The translations under genes and the position numbers were made by a program. From contig JBDTVU010000010.1 in NCBI GenBank assembly GCA_040007035.1, positions 1-46,356 of the forward strand: a stretch of 46,356 bases of DNA. The letters are read 5' to 3'. This DNA is from CAIWHR01 sp040007035. Its GTDB lineage: Bacteria; Pseudomonadota; Gammaproteobacteria; Burkholderiales; Casimicrobiaceae. Under the pieces are notes generated by a model. It searched no databases. It saw only the letters and a program-made list of their open reading frames with translations, and had not been told where the DNA came from. Positions 16,453-25,022 of the stretch are shown piece after piece (within the stretch, counting starts at the first letter, position 1; every line of letters begins with the position of its first letter).

Positions 16453-16510
16453 GGTGTGCCCCCACGCTTGCGGCTTTCGCCGCTGCGCTGCCCCCCGAGG
16501 GGGCGCACCC
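16453..16510. repeat. REP-like CCCCC/GGGGG inverted-repeat element in the liv operon
   Basis: GTGTGCCCCC near 16454-16463 pairs with GGGGGCGCAC at about 16499-16508 (one G-T wobble), with an inner CCCCCCGAGGGGG palindrome and a degenerate CTTGCGGCTTTCGCCGCTGCG arm. I recognise this layout as a repeat scattered between genes in Burkholderiales; only one copy is in this window. It fills most of the livH-livM gap and may cause processing or partial termination. Confidence 0.6.
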
Positions 16511-16530
16511 GCGCCTTGGCCCGGCGGCGC

Positions 16531-17406
16531 TCATACTTTGCGCTCCTCGGCGCGGCCGAGCAGGCCCTCGGGCCGGAACAGGATCACCACCAGGAACAGC
16601 AGCAGCGCGACGCCTTCCTTATACGCCGGCGACACGTAGAAGCCGACGACGTTCTCCAGCACGCCGATCAGCACGCCGCCGAGCAGCGCGCCGCGCGTCT
16701 GGTTGAAGCCGCCGATGATCGCGGCGAAGAACGCCTTCTGGCCGATCGAGTCGCCCATGTCGAACTTGGCGAGGTAGGTCGGCGTGACCAGCAGCGCGGC
16801 GACCACCGCCAGCACCGCATTGATCAGGAACGTGTAGAGCACCATCCGCTTGACGTCAATGCCGAGCACGCGCGCGGCCTCGGTGTTCTGCGCAACCGCC
16901 TGCATCGCGCGCCCGGTCACCGTGTGGTTCACGAACGCCTGCAGGCCGATCACGATCAGGCCGGCGAGGAGCAAGGTGCCGATGTCGGCCCAGGAGACAT
17001 TGATGCCGCCGACGGCGAACTGCCCCTCCGGGAACGGGCTGCCGAACTGGTAGGCTTCCGCGCTGTAGCCGGCCCGCACAATCGTCTTCAGCGCGATCGA
17101 CAGCCCGAGCGTGGCGATCACCAGCGGGATGACGCCGTGGCGGATCAACGGGTCGACGATCACGCGCTTGAAGCCCCACCCGAGCACCACCATCGCGATG
17201 GCGCAGGTCACCAGGAAGGCGAGCCACAGCGGCGCACCGGCGGCGATGCAGAACAGCATCGCGAACGCGGGCAGCATCACGAACTCGCCCTGTGCGAAGT
17301 TGATCGTCCCCGACGCCTGCCAGAGCAGCGTGAAGCCGAGCGCCGCCAGCGCGTAGATTGCGCCGGTCGCCACGCCGGAGACCACGAGCTGGATCAGCTC
17401 CCCCAT
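16531..17406 (-). CDS. livH: Branched-chain-type ABC transporter permease (LivH-like)
   Basis: 291 residues, about eight hydrophobic helices. The N-terminal motif G-A-I-Y-A-L-A-A-L-G-F-T-L-L and the N-F-A-Q-G-E-F-V-M-L segment are typical of LivH, as is the loop A-Q-N-T-E-A-A-R-V-L-G-I-D. It is the first gene of the livHMGF operon. The 188 bases between its start and the divergent glcG-like gene should contain promoters for both. No binding-protein gene lies in the operon itself; a Liv-type binding protein is encoded at 18883-20031. Confidence 0.93.
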   Translation of the reverse strand: MGELIQLVVSGVATGAIYALAALGFTLLWQASGTINFAQGEFVMLPAFAMLFCIAAGAPLWLAFLVTCAIAMVVLGWGFKRVIVDPLIRHGVIPLVIATLGLSIALKTIVRAGYSAEAYQFGSPFPEGQFAVGGINVSWADIGTLLLAGLIVIGLQAFVNHTVTGRAMQAVAQNTEAARVLGIDVKRMVLYTFLINAVLAVVAALLVTPTYLAKFDMGDSIGQKAFFAAIIGGFNQTRGALLGGVLIGVLENVVGFYVSPAYKEGVALLLFLVVILFRPEGLLGRAEERKV

Positions 17407-17594
17407 CGTTCTCCCTCGCGGATCACGTTTGCGTCAGCCTTGTCGTGCGGCCGGACCCGTGCGCCGATGCGCTGGCTTGCGGCCACCGTCGTCGCCTCGC
17501 GCGTCGAATCTTCCCGTATTAGAATCCGGACGCCATGTCGGGCGCCGCGCGCCTCGCGACTCGATCGGCAGGGCAACTTCCCCTGGAGCAGACG

Positions 17595-18029
17595 ATGCGA
17601 TCCCAGCCAGTCCTCGGCCACGACGAAGTGCTCGCCGCGATCGACGCCATCCGCGCCGAGCTCATCCGGCGCGAACGCACGGCGGTGATCGCCGTCGCCG
17701 ATGCCCACGGCGAGCTGATCGCGTTGTTGCGGATGGACGGCGCACCATTGAGCTCCATCGCGGTGGCGACCAGCAAGGCGTACACCGCGGCGCGGCTGCG
17801 TCGTCCCACGGCCCTGCTCGGCGCGCGGCTGCGCGAGATGGGCACCGACATCGCGTTCTACGGCGACGACCGCTACACGGGCTTCGGCGGCGGTCTGCCG
17901 ATCGTGGTCGGCGACGCCATCGTCGGAGGCATTGCGGTGAGCGGCCTGTCCGACGCCGAGGACGAAGCCCTCTCGGCGATGGGCATTGCCGTCATCGTGT
18001 CCGCGGGCGGCGGCACGCGCACGCCGTGA
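17595..18029 (+). CDS. GlcG/HbpS-family protein (heme-binding-like domain)
   Basis: 144 residues. The compact family fold is recognised by A-V-A-D-A-H-G-E-L-I-A-L-L-R-M-D-G-A, S-I-A-V-A-T-S-K-A-Y-T-A-A and the glycine-rich G-G-L-P-I-V-V-G-D-A-I-V-G-G-I-A-V-S-G. Members include GlcG of glycolate operons and HbpS-type heme or cobalamin binders; the molecular role of most is unknown. The start at 17595 is chosen because GGAG lies 7 bases upstream; a start 20 codons earlier lacks such a site. It is read divergently from livH and convergently towards the SDR gene. Confidence 0.83.
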   Translation: MRSQPVLGHDEVLAAIDAIRAELIRRERTAVIAVADAHGELIALLRMDGAPLSSIAVATSKAYTAARLRRPTALLGARLREMGTDIAFYGDDRYTGFGGGLPIVVGDAIVGGIAVSGLSDAEDEALSAMGIAVIVSAGGGTRTP

Positions 18030-18063
18030 CGCGGGCGCGGGCCACGCGCTCGGCAAGACGGCG

Positions 18064-18831
18064 CTAGAGCGCAATTCCCATCCCTCCGTCGACGACGAGC
18101 TGCTGCCCCGTGACGTAGGCGGCGGCCGGCGAGGCGAGGAACACGGCGACGCCTGCGAGGTCGCGCGGCTTTCCCCAACGCCTCAGCGGCACGCGGCTGT
18201 TGATCCGCTCGACGTTCGCCGGATCGCGGCGCAGCCCCGCGCTCATGTCCGTCTCGAAGTAGCCCGGCGCAATCGCGTTGCAGGTGATGCCGTGCTCGCC
18301 CAGCTCGCACGCCAGCGAACGCGTCAGGCCGGCGAGGCCTGCCTTCGACGCCGAGTACGCATGGATCGTTGCCCGCCCCATCAGCCCGGTGAGCGACGTG
18401 GTGAAGATGATCCGACCCTGCCGCCGCGGGATCATCGCCATCGCGGCGTGCTGCGCCAGCACGAAGCAGGCGTCGAGATTCGCCGCCATCACGCGGCGCC
18501 AATCCTCGATCCGCCACTCGCCGAGCGGTCGGGCGTGATGGATGCCGGCGTTGGCGATCAGGATGTCGAGCTCGCCGTGGGTGCGGACGATCCCGTCGAT
18601 GGCAGCGCGCGCAGCCGCACCGTCGGTCACGTCGAACGGCGCGATCGACGCCGCGAAACCGCGATCGCGCAACTCGCGTGCACGGAGCTCCAGCGTCGCC
18701 GGGTCGCGGCCGTTCAGCACCACCGACGCGCCCGCCTCGGCCAATCCCTCGGCCATCGCGTGGCCGAGGCCGCGCGACGCGCCGGTGACCAGCGCGACGC
18801 GGCCGGCGAGCGAAAACAGCGGGGAACTCAT
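18064..18831 (-). CDS. SDR-family NAD(P)-dependent oxidoreductase
   Basis: 255 residues, a classical short-chain dehydrogenase: T-G-A-S-R-G-L-G cofactor loop (residues 16-23), N-A-G-I-H, and the S-Y-K catalytic triad in T-S-L-T-G-L-M-G-R-A-T-I-H-A-Y-S-A-S-K, plus the C-terminal V-D-G-G-M-G. It resembles gluconate 5-dehydrogenase / 3-oxoacyl reductase-like enzymes that interconvert a ketone and an alcohol; the substrate cannot be told. It lies 51 bases after the binding-protein gene and is the last gene of the minus-strand series beginning at 32020. Confidence 0.88.
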   Translation of the reverse strand: MSSPLFSLAGRVALVTGASRGLGHAMAEGLAEAGASVVLNGRDPATLELRARELRDRGFAASIAPFDVTDGAAARAAIDGIVRTHGELDILIANAGIHHARPLGEWRIEDWRRVMAANLDACFVLAQHAAMAMIPRRQGRIIFTTSLTGLMGRATIHAYSASKAGLAGLTRSLACELGEHGITCNAIAPGYFETDMSAGLRRDPANVERINSRVPLRRWGKPRDLAGVAVFLASPAAAYVTGQQLVVDGGMGIAL

Positions 18832-18882
18832 CGCTCGCGCCCGTGACGGCGCGGACGCGCCTCGACGACGATCACGCGCGAC

Positions 18883-20031
18883 CTACTTGGCCGGCGCCGT
18901 CGGCACCACGGCGAACACGACCTGCTTGCCGTTTTCCACGCGGACCATGAAGCTCTCCCGGTCGAGGTCGCCGTTCTTGTCGAACGAAACGTCCATCAAC
19001 ACGCCCGGGTTGTCCTTTGCCGAGATCTTCGCGCCGTGCAGCGCGGCCGCGAACGCCTTGCGGTCGAACTTGCCGATTTTCTCGGTGATCGCCTTGATGA
19101 TGTAGACCGCGGTGTAGCCCTTCAATCCGTTGTGGTCGGACTTGTGCTTCCATTCCTTCTGGAATTTCTCGTCGAACGCCTTCACCCCCGGAATCGGCGC
19201 GTCGGCGGTGAGGCCGACATGCGCGATCGCGCCGTTCGCGGCGTCACCGGCGAGCTCGATCACCTTCTGCCCGGCCAGCGTCGTTTCGCCGACGAGCGGC
19301 TTGTCGTAGCCCTGCTTCTTGAACTCGCGCAGCGCGCGCGCCGACTCGTCCTCGTTGGTGTAGACGAACGTGGCATCGGCGTTGGCCTGCTTCGCCTTCA
19401 GCACCGGGCCGGAGAAGTCGACCTGGCCGGGATCGGTCGAGATGTCGGCGACCACCTTGATGCCCTGCTTGTCGGCTTCCTTCGTGAACATGTCGCGGCC
19501 GCCTTTGCCGTAGTCGTTGTTGCCCCACATCAGCGCGACCGTCTTCACCTTCATCGTGTCCTTCATGTAGCGGACGACCTTCGGCATCGCGCTCGCCTGC
19601 GTGAACGAGGTGCGGAAGATGTACGGGTTGCCCTGCTCGGTGATGCTCGCCGCCTCGCCGCCGGTGAAGTTCGGCACCTCGGCGCGCCGTGTCTCGGCCA
19701 TGCTGACGAGGATCGAGCCCGAGAAGACCGGGCCCAGCACCACGTAGGCGTCCTGGTCGACCGCCTGCTGAGCGAGCGCCTTGGCGATCTGCGGCTGCGA
19801 TTGCGTGTCGCTGCTCGTGTAGTCGATCTTGCGGCCGAGGATCCCGCCCGCGGCGTTGACTTCCTTGACGGCGAGTTTCGCGCCTTCGTCGAAGTTGGTG
19901 CCGGACGTCGCACCGCCGCCGGACAGCTCGACGAGGCCGACGAACTTCACCGGCCCCGACTGCGCCGACACCAGCATCGGCGCGCAAGCCAATGCGCCGA
20001 GCACCAACAGCCGCTTGTACGAGATCTTCAT
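18883..20031 (-). CDS. Liv-type ABC transporter substrate-binding protein
   Basis: 382 residues. A Sec signal peptide (MKISYKRLLVLGALACAPML then VSA-Q, cut near 23/24) precedes a type I periplasmic binding fold starting V-K-F-V-G-L-V-E-L-S-G-G-G-A-T-S-G. It fits the Peripla_BP_6/LivK-like group that serves HAAT importers. The livHMGF operon at 13969-17406 has no binding protein of its own, so this is the likely partner despite the separation of about 1.5 kb. The ligand is unknown; neighbours suggest a hydroxylated carboxylic acid rather than an amino acid. A GGAGGAG element lies just upstream of the ATG, and 185 bases free of genes precede it. Confidence 0.9.
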   Translation of the reverse strand: MKISYKRLLVLGALACAPMLVSAQSGPVKFVGLVELSGGGATSGTNFDEGAKLAVKEVNAAGGILGRKIDYTSSDTQSQPQIAKALAQQAVDQDAYVVLGPVFSGSILVSMAETRRAEVPNFTGGEAASITEQGNPYIFRTSFTQASAMPKVVRYMKDTMKVKTVALMWGNNDYGKGGRDMFTKEADKQGIKVVADISTDPGQVDFSGPVLKAKQANADATFVYTNEDESARALREFKKQGYDKPLVGETTLAGQKVIELAGDAANGAIAHVGLTADAPIPGVKAFDEKFQKEWKHKSDHNGLKGYTAVYIIKAITEKIGKFDRKAFAAALHGAKISAKDNPGVLMDVSFDKNGDLDRESFMVRVENGKQVVFAVVPTAPAK

Positions 20032-20216
20032 TCACTCCTCCATTTCGTCTGGGAATCATTCCGGCCGCACGATGCCGTGCTGTCGCGTCGTGCGGCTCCA
20101 GGGTCGTGCAGTTTCACATCGGACTGCGATTGTGCGCGGATCGGTTGCGCCCGTGCAAATTCTCGACTTCCGTTCTGTCCCTTCGCCTGTCCGGCTCCGG
20201 GCGCGGGTCAGAGCTT

Positions 20217-21038
20217 TCAAGCCAGCGGCACCTTGAGCATGCCGATGACGGTCGACGTTCCCGGCCGCACGCCACGCCACCACAGGAACCCCTCGGCCGC
20301 CTGCTCCACCAGCATCCCCACGCCATCGGCGAGGGAGCCCGCACTCGAATCGCGCGCGAGGCGCAGGAACGGGTTCAACCCCTTGCCGTAGACGAGGTCG
20401 TACGCGAGGCATCCGGCGGCGAACGCCGACGGCGCCACCGGCGGCAATTCGCCCCGCATGCTCGCCGACGTGGCGTTGATCACGATGTCGAACGATTCGT
20501 TGCCGATATCCGGATAACCGCCGGTGACGAGCGGGCCGAAGCGCGAGAACTGCTCGTCGAGCGCCTTCGCCTTGGCGACGGTCCGGTTGGCCACCGTCAG
20601 CCGCCCCGGCTTCTGCTCCAGGATCGGCAGCAACGCGCCGCGTACGGCGCCGCCGGCGCCCAGCAGCAGCACGCGCTTGCCGGCGATCGGAAAGCCGCAA
20701 TTGCGCTGGATGTCGTTGACCAGTCCCAAGCCGTCGAAATTCTCGGCCAGCACGCGGTCGCCCTCGAACTTCAATGCGTTCACCGCGCCGGCCTGCCGCG
20801 CGCGTTCCGAGAGATCGGTGGCGAGCGCGAACGCCTCCTGCTTGAACGGCATCGTCACGTTCATCCCGCGCCCGCCGTGGGCACGGAAATCGGCGACCGC
20901 CGCGGCGAAGCCGTCGAGCGGCGCCTCGATGGCCTCGTAGGTGAGGTCCTGTCGGGTTTCGCGCGCGAACGTGCCGTGGATCAGCGGCGACTTCGAGTGG
21001 CTGACGGGATTGCCGAAGACGGCGTAGCGGTCGGTCAT
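20217..21038 (-). CDS. Shikimate dehydrogenase-family paralogue 2
   Basis: 273 residues, visibly a close paralogue of the aroE at 8905-9738 (near-identical start MTDRYAV-GNP--HSKSP). It keeps Ser15/Ser17, Lys66 in N-V-T-M-P-F-K, Asn87, Asp102, G-A-G-G-A-V, N-R-T (NADP-type) and L-V-E-Q-A-A. One change stands out: the D-N-T-D motif reads E-N-F-D, replacing the first Asp and the Thr while the catalytic Asp is kept. It should oxidise or reduce shikimate, quinate or a similar polyol acid. It lies 16 bases after paralogue 3. A second copy beside transport genes suggests catabolic use. Confidence 0.88.
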   Translation of the reverse strand: MTDRYAVFGNPVSHSKSPLIHGTFARETRQDLTYEAIEAPLDGFAAAVADFRAHGGRGMNVTMPFKQEAFALATDLSERARQAGAVNALKFEGDRVLAENFDGLGLVNDIQRNCGFPIAGKRVLLLGAGGAVRGALLPILEQKPGRLTVANRTVAKAKALDEQFSRFGPLVTGGYPDIGNESFDIVINATSASMRGELPPVAPSAFAAGCLAYDLVYGKGLNPFLRLARDSSAGSLADGVGMLVEQAAEGFLWWRGVRPGTSTVIGMLKVPLA

Positions 21039-21054
21039 GGCAAGGTCTCCAGAA

Positions 21055-21888
21055 TCAGTAGGTCACCTTCGACACCGCCCGCAACTCTTCGGGTGTCGCG
21101 GTGCCGAAGCCGAAGAACTCGAGGTACGCGGGAATCATCTCGAACAGCATGTCAGTGCCGACCTGGAAGCGGCACCCGCGCTCGCGCGCCGCCTGCAGGA
21201 ACGGTGTGATCTCCTGCTTCATCACGACCTCGCCGACGAACGTCGAAGCCGACAATCGCGCGACGTCCATCGGCAGCGGGTCGCCGGGCTTCATCCCCAG
21301 CGGCGTGCCGTTGACGACCAGGTCGTACCCCGCCGGATCGTTGGAGCGTACCTCGACGCCGAGTTCCGGATAGTGCTGTCGCAATCGCGCCGCGAGGCCG
21401 TCGGCCGCGGCCGCACTGGTATCGAAGAGCGCGATCGACGCGACGCTGGCCGCCGCCAGCGACGCGGCGATCGCCGATCCCACGCCGCCCGCACCGACGA
21501 CGAGGCACTTCGCGCCGGCGAACACGAAGCCTTTGCGGCCGAGGCCGCGGGTGAAGCCGGTGCCGTCGAACATGTCGCCGAGCAGCGACCCGTCCGGCCG
21601 CTTCAGCAGCGCGTTGGAGGAGCCCGCGATCTTCACCGTCGTCGTCGTCTCGTCGGCCAGCGCGACCGTCGTGACCTTGTGCGGCATCGTGACCAGCGCG
21701 CCGCGGATGTTGGTCAGCCTGAACAGCGCCTTCAGCGTGGCCGGGTAGTCCTCGCCCTTGACGCCCATCGGCATCACTACCGCGTCGATGCCCGCCTTCT
21801 CGAACCACGGGTTGTAGATCAAAGGTGCCTTGAACGCATCGGTCGGGTAGCCGATGTGCGCAATAAGGGTTGTCTTGCCGCTGATCAT
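21055..21888 (-). CDS. Divergent shikimate/quinate dehydrogenase-like enzyme (paralogue 3)
   Basis: 277 residues with the AroE fold: L-V-T-M-P-H-K (catalytic Lys71), Asn92, D-M-F-D with catalytic Asp108, nucleotide loop G-A-G-G-V-G (132-137). Substrate-pocket residues differ: the S-K-S-P motif is replaced by T-D-A-F-K-A-P near residue 16-22, and the conserved Gln of L-V-x-Q-A-A is Met in M-L-F-E-M-I. The cofactor strand ends in A-L-F-D-T-S (Asp156) instead of N-R-T, which in this fold favours NAD over NADP. It therefore looks like a catabolic NAD-dependent dehydrogenase acting on something other than shikimate itself. It sits between the Gfo/Idh/MocA gene (96-base gap) and paralogue 2. Confidence 0.82.
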   Translation of the reverse strand: MISGKTTLIAHIGYPTDAFKAPLIYNPWFEKAGIDAVVMPMGVKGEDYPATLKALFRLTNIRGALVTMPHKVTTVALADETTTTVKIAGSSNALLKRPDGSLLGDMFDGTGFTRGLGRKGFVFAGAKCLVVGAGGVGSAIAASLAAASVASIALFDTSAAAADGLAARLRQHYPELGVEVRSNDPAGYDLVVNGTPLGMKPGDPLPMDVARLSASTFVGEVVMKQEITPFLQAARERGCRFQVGTDMLFEMIPAYLEFFGFGTATPEELRAVSKVTY

Positions 21889-21984
21889 TCGAGCCTCATG
21901 ACGTAACTGATGCCTGTCTCGCCGGAACGCCGCTCGCGCGACGCGCCTGCCGGGCGGAGTCGAGAAAATCCACGAACCGGTCCC

Positions 21985-23040
21985 TCATTCGGTGTGCACG
22001 ATGCGGCCGGTCCGCGCGGCCTCGGCGATGGCCTCGGCGACGCGCAGGTTCTGCAGTCCGTCGCGCACGGTGACCAGCGGCGCAGCCTCGCCGCGGATCA
22101 CCGCTGCGAAGTGCTCGATCTGGTTGGCGAGCGGATCCTCGCGCTCGAGCGGCACAGTGCGCTCGGCGAACGGCTTGAACCACGAGCGGTCTTCCTTCCG
22201 CGCGTAGCACCGCACGCGCATCGTCGGCACGCCGAGCGAGCCCATCGTGCCCATGATCGCGTAGGCGTCCTCGTCCTCGCATCTCGGATACGCGTCGTTT
22301 TCCTGCGACGTCTGCTCCCAGCTCTTCGGCGAGGCCGCGGTGTCGGACAGCAGGAACGCGCCCAGCGCGCCGTTGGCAAAGCGCAGGTTGATCGCGACCG
22401 TGTCCTCGACCGCGAAGCCACGCGTCGCGTTCGACGAAATCGCCTGCACGGCGTCGATTTCGCCGACCAGCGCGCGCAGGTTGTCGACCTCGTGGATCAT
22501 GTTGATCAGGATCGGCCCGCCGCCCGATTGCCTCCGCCACGCGTTGGCTCCATCGTAGTAGCCGTCGGCGTCCGACTTGTAGAACACGGCGCTGCCGAGC
22601 ACGCCGACCAGCGTTCCCAGCACGCCGGACCGCACGACCGCCACCGCCTCGCGCATGATCGCGCTGTGCCGGCGGTGATGCCCGACGAGAACCTTCGCGC
22701 CGTCGCGCTCGGCCGCGTTGCGCAGACGGACTCCTTCGGCCAGCGTGTGCGCGACCGGCTTCTCGATCAGCGCCGGCACTCCGGCGGCCATGCACTCGAG
22801 GCCCTGCTCGACGTGCAGCCGATTGGGCGTTGCGAGGACGACGCCGTCGGGCCTTCCCGTCGCGAACAGCTCGGCGAGCGAGCCGAACAGCGGCACGCCG
22901 GCCTCGCGCGCCACGTCCGCCGCCTTCGGCGCGACATCGACGATCGCCGCGAGCGCGGTCGACCGGCTCTTTCGGATCTCCTCGATGTGGCGCAGGCCGA
23001 TGACCCCCGCGCCCGCCACGGCAATGCGCACCTCGTTCAT
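21985..23040 (-). CDS. Gfo/Idh/MocA-family oxidoreductase
   Basis: 351 residues. N-terminal Rossmann fold with V-A-G-A-G-V-I-G-L-R-H (about 8-18), then the family motif E-K-P-V-A with the conserved lysine near residue 94, and a C-terminal alpha/beta domain containing N-M-I-H-E-V-D-N-L, whose His is often catalytic. These enzymes oxidise or reduce hydroxyl groups of sugars, inositols and related polyol acids with NAD(P). It lies 43 bases after the TRAP permease and 96 bases before the AroE-type paralogue 3, so it probably acts on the imported compound. The substrate is unknown. Confidence 0.88.
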   Translation of the reverse strand: MNEVRIAVAGAGVIGLRHIEEIRKSRSTALAAIVDVAPKAADVAREAGVPLFGSLAELFATGRPDGVVLATPNRLHVEQGLECMAAGVPALIEKPVAHTLAEGVRLRNAAERDGAKVLVGHHRRHSAIMREAVAVVRSGVLGTLVGVLGSAVFYKSDADGYYDGANAWRRQSGGGPILINMIHEVDNLRALVGEIDAVQAISSNATRGFAVEDTVAINLRFANGALGAFLLSDTAASPKSWEQTSQENDAYPRCEDEDAYAIMGTMGSLGVPTMRVRCYARKEDRSWFKPFAERTVPLEREDPLANQIEHFAAVIRGEAAPLVTVRDGLQNLRVAEAIAEAARTGRIVHTE

Positions 23041-23083
23041 CGCGTGTCATTGCAATCGGGCGTCACCGGTCATGGCGTCGCGA

Positions 23084-24385
23084 TCAGGCCTTGTAGCCCA
23101 TGAGCCTGGGCAGGTAGAGCGTGATATCCGGCACCAGCGTGATCAATGCCAGCGCGGCGAACATGATGACGAGGAAAGGCATGATCTCGCGGACCATGTC
23201 GCGCAGCGGCACGTCCGCGATCTTGACCATCATGAAGAGCAGCAGTCCGTACGGCGGCGTGATCAGCCCGAACATGATGTTGACGATGGCGAGGACGCCG
23301 AAGTGCACGGGGTCGATGCCCAAAGCTACTGCGGTCGGAAGCAGCACCGGGAGGATGACCAGGATGATGGTCGTCCCTTCGAGAAAGCAGCCCAGCACCA
23401 GCAGGAGGACGTTGACGAACAGCAGGAAGGCGAGCGGCGACAGGTCGTAGGCCTTCAGCATCACGCTCAGCGTCCTGGGGATGTTCTCCGCCGTGATGAC
23501 GTAATTGAAGACCAGCGCACCCGCGATCAGCATGCCGATCGACACCGTGATGCGCGCGCTGGTGACCAGCGAGTGGTAGATGTCCTTCCAGCCGACGGTG
23601 CGGTAGAGCAGCGAGGAAATCAGCAGCGCGTAGGCGGCGGCGACGGCGGCGGCCTCGGTGGGCGTCGTGATGCCGCCGTACAGACAGCCCAGCAGGATCA
23701 CCGGCATCATCAGCGCGGGAAACGCCTCCCAGGTGATGCGCGGCAGCTCGCGCAGCGGAACGCGCGCCTCGACCGGGAAATTCCGCCGCTTGGCCGTGAA
23801 GGCGATCAGGACCATCTGGACGATGCCGATCAGCAAGCCCGGAACGACGCCGCCGAGGAACAGGTAGCCGACCGACGTATCGGAGACCAGCGAATAGATC
23901 ACCAGCGGGATCGATGGCGGAATGATGGGTCCGATGACCGACGACGCCGCCGTGAGCGCGGCGGCATAGGCCGGCGGATACTTGCCGTCGCGCGTCATCA
24001 GCGACTGCATGATCTTGCCGGAGCTCGCCGCATCGGCGAGCGCCGAGCCCGACATGCTGGCGAAGATGATGCTCTGCACGACGTTGACCTGGGCGAGCCC
24101 GCCGCGGAAGCGCCCGACGAGCGCGTTGCAGAACTTGAGCAGCCTGTCCATGATGCTGCCGGCGTTCATGAACTCGGCGGCGAGGATGAACAGCGGGATA
24201 GCGAGCAGCAGGAAGCTCGTCATCATGCCGTTCAGCAACTGCTCGGCCGCGGTGCCCATGTCGAGGCCCGCGAGGAACAGATAGAGGATCGAACCACCGA
24301 TCATCGCGTGCCCGACGGGAAGTCCGAGCACGCTGAGGGTCACGATCGCGACCAGCGCAAGCGAGAACGGGCTGGTCGGATTCAT
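23084..24385 (-). CDS. dctM: TRAP transporter large permease subunit (DctM-like)
   Basis: 433 residues, strongly hydrophobic, about twelve membrane segments in the DctM/TTT arrangement. Typical motifs are G-L-P-V-G-H-A-M-I near the start, M-S-G-S-A-L-A-D-A-A-S-S-G (about residues 108-120), and P-P-S-I-P-L-V-I-Y near 150. It forms the sodium-coupled transmembrane pathway of a tripartite ATP-independent transporter together with DctQ. The start overlaps the dctQ stop by 4 bases. TRAP systems carry carboxylates, sulfonates and sugar acids; the specificity is not evident here. Confidence 0.93.
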   Translation of the reverse strand: MNPTSPFSLALVAIVTLSVLGLPVGHAMIGGSILYLFLAGLDMGTAAEQLLNGMMTSFLLLAIPLFILAAEFMNAGSIMDRLLKFCNALVGRFRGGLAQVNVVQSIIFASMSGSALADAASSGKIMQSLMTRDGKYPPAYAAALTAASSVIGPIIPPSIPLVIYSLVSDTSVGYLFLGGVVPGLLIGIVQMVLIAFTAKRRNFPVEARVPLRELPRITWEAFPALMMPVILLGCLYGGITTPTEAAAVAAAYALLISSLLYRTVGWKDIYHSLVTSARITVSIGMLIAGALVFNYVITAENIPRTLSVMLKAYDLSPLAFLLFVNVLLLVLGCFLEGTTIILVILPVLLPTAVALGIDPVHFGVLAIVNIMFGLITPPYGLLLFMMVKIADVPLRDMVREIMPFLVIMFAALALITLVPDITLYLPRLMGYKA

Positions 24386-24900
24386 AGGGCGGAGCTCGCT
24401 TTCGTCGCGTCGTGTTCGTCACGGTCGTTGCCGCGCGCCAGGTTCCACAGCGTCCAAACATAGCGAACGACGACGGCGACGGCGAAGACCACATAGACCG
24501 AGTACAGGATGTCGAGGCGGATGTTGAGGTAGGACGTGCTCTCGACTTTCATGAAGGCGACGTACTTGATCGTCGCGGGCAGCGACAGCGCGAACAGGGC
24601 GACGGTCGCGGCCGCGATGAGGACTCCGATGACGCGACGCGCGAGGCGGCCCATCGCCCCCGCGACGAGGTCGAAGCGGATTTCCTCGCTCTCCCTGAGC
24701 CAGAAGGCCGCGCCGAGCAGCACCATGTACAGCCAGGTGATGAGCGACAGCTCCGAGGTCCAGCCGATCGGGAAGTTGAAGAAGTAGCGAAACACGATCT
24801 GGATGAGGAACGCGACGAACATGATGCCGAGCAGGCCGGCAACGATGATCTCGGCGCAGCGTCGGATCCAGTCGACGGCACTCTCTGAAGTCGGATGCAT
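24382..24900 (-). CDS. dctQ: TRAP transporter small permease subunit (DctQ-like)
   Basis: 172 residues with four hydrophobic helices (about 16-38, 52-70, 86-108, 128-150), the usual DctQ topology, and a W-T-S-E-L-S-L-I-T-W-L-Y motif. It partners DctM and docks the binding protein. It is separated from dctP by 122 bases that contain a strong hairpin, and overlaps dctM by 4 bases. The start at 24900 has AAGGGG shortly upstream. Confidence 0.9.
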   Translation of the reverse strand: MHPTSESAVDWIRRCAEIIVAGLLGIMFVAFLIQIVFRYFFNFPIGWTSELSLITWLYMVLLGAAFWLRESEEIRFDLVAGAMGRLARRVIGVLIAAATVALFALSLPATIKYVAFMKVESTSYLNIRLDILYSVYVVFAVAVVVRYVWTLWNLARGNDRDEHDATKASSAL

Positions 24901-24982
24901 GATTCCCCTTCCCTCGTTTCCGGGACTCGGTCTTGCGTCGGCGCCATGGGGCCGGCTTCAGGTGGTGGCGCGGACGCCGGAC

Positions 24983-25017
24983 GGCGCCGCGAGTCGCATT
25001 GCGCGACCCGCGGCGCC
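24983..25017 (-). terminator. 15-bp stem-loop between dctP and dctQ
   Basis: Bases 24983-24997 and 25003-25017 pair over 15 positions with a single A-C mismatch, around a 5-base loop, starting 5 bases after the dctP stop on the minus strand. No U-run follows and the permease genes lie just beyond. It is more likely an RNA-protecting or partial-termination element that keeps binding-protein mRNA in excess over permease mRNA. Confidence 0.55.
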
Positions 25018-25022
25018 CGCGG

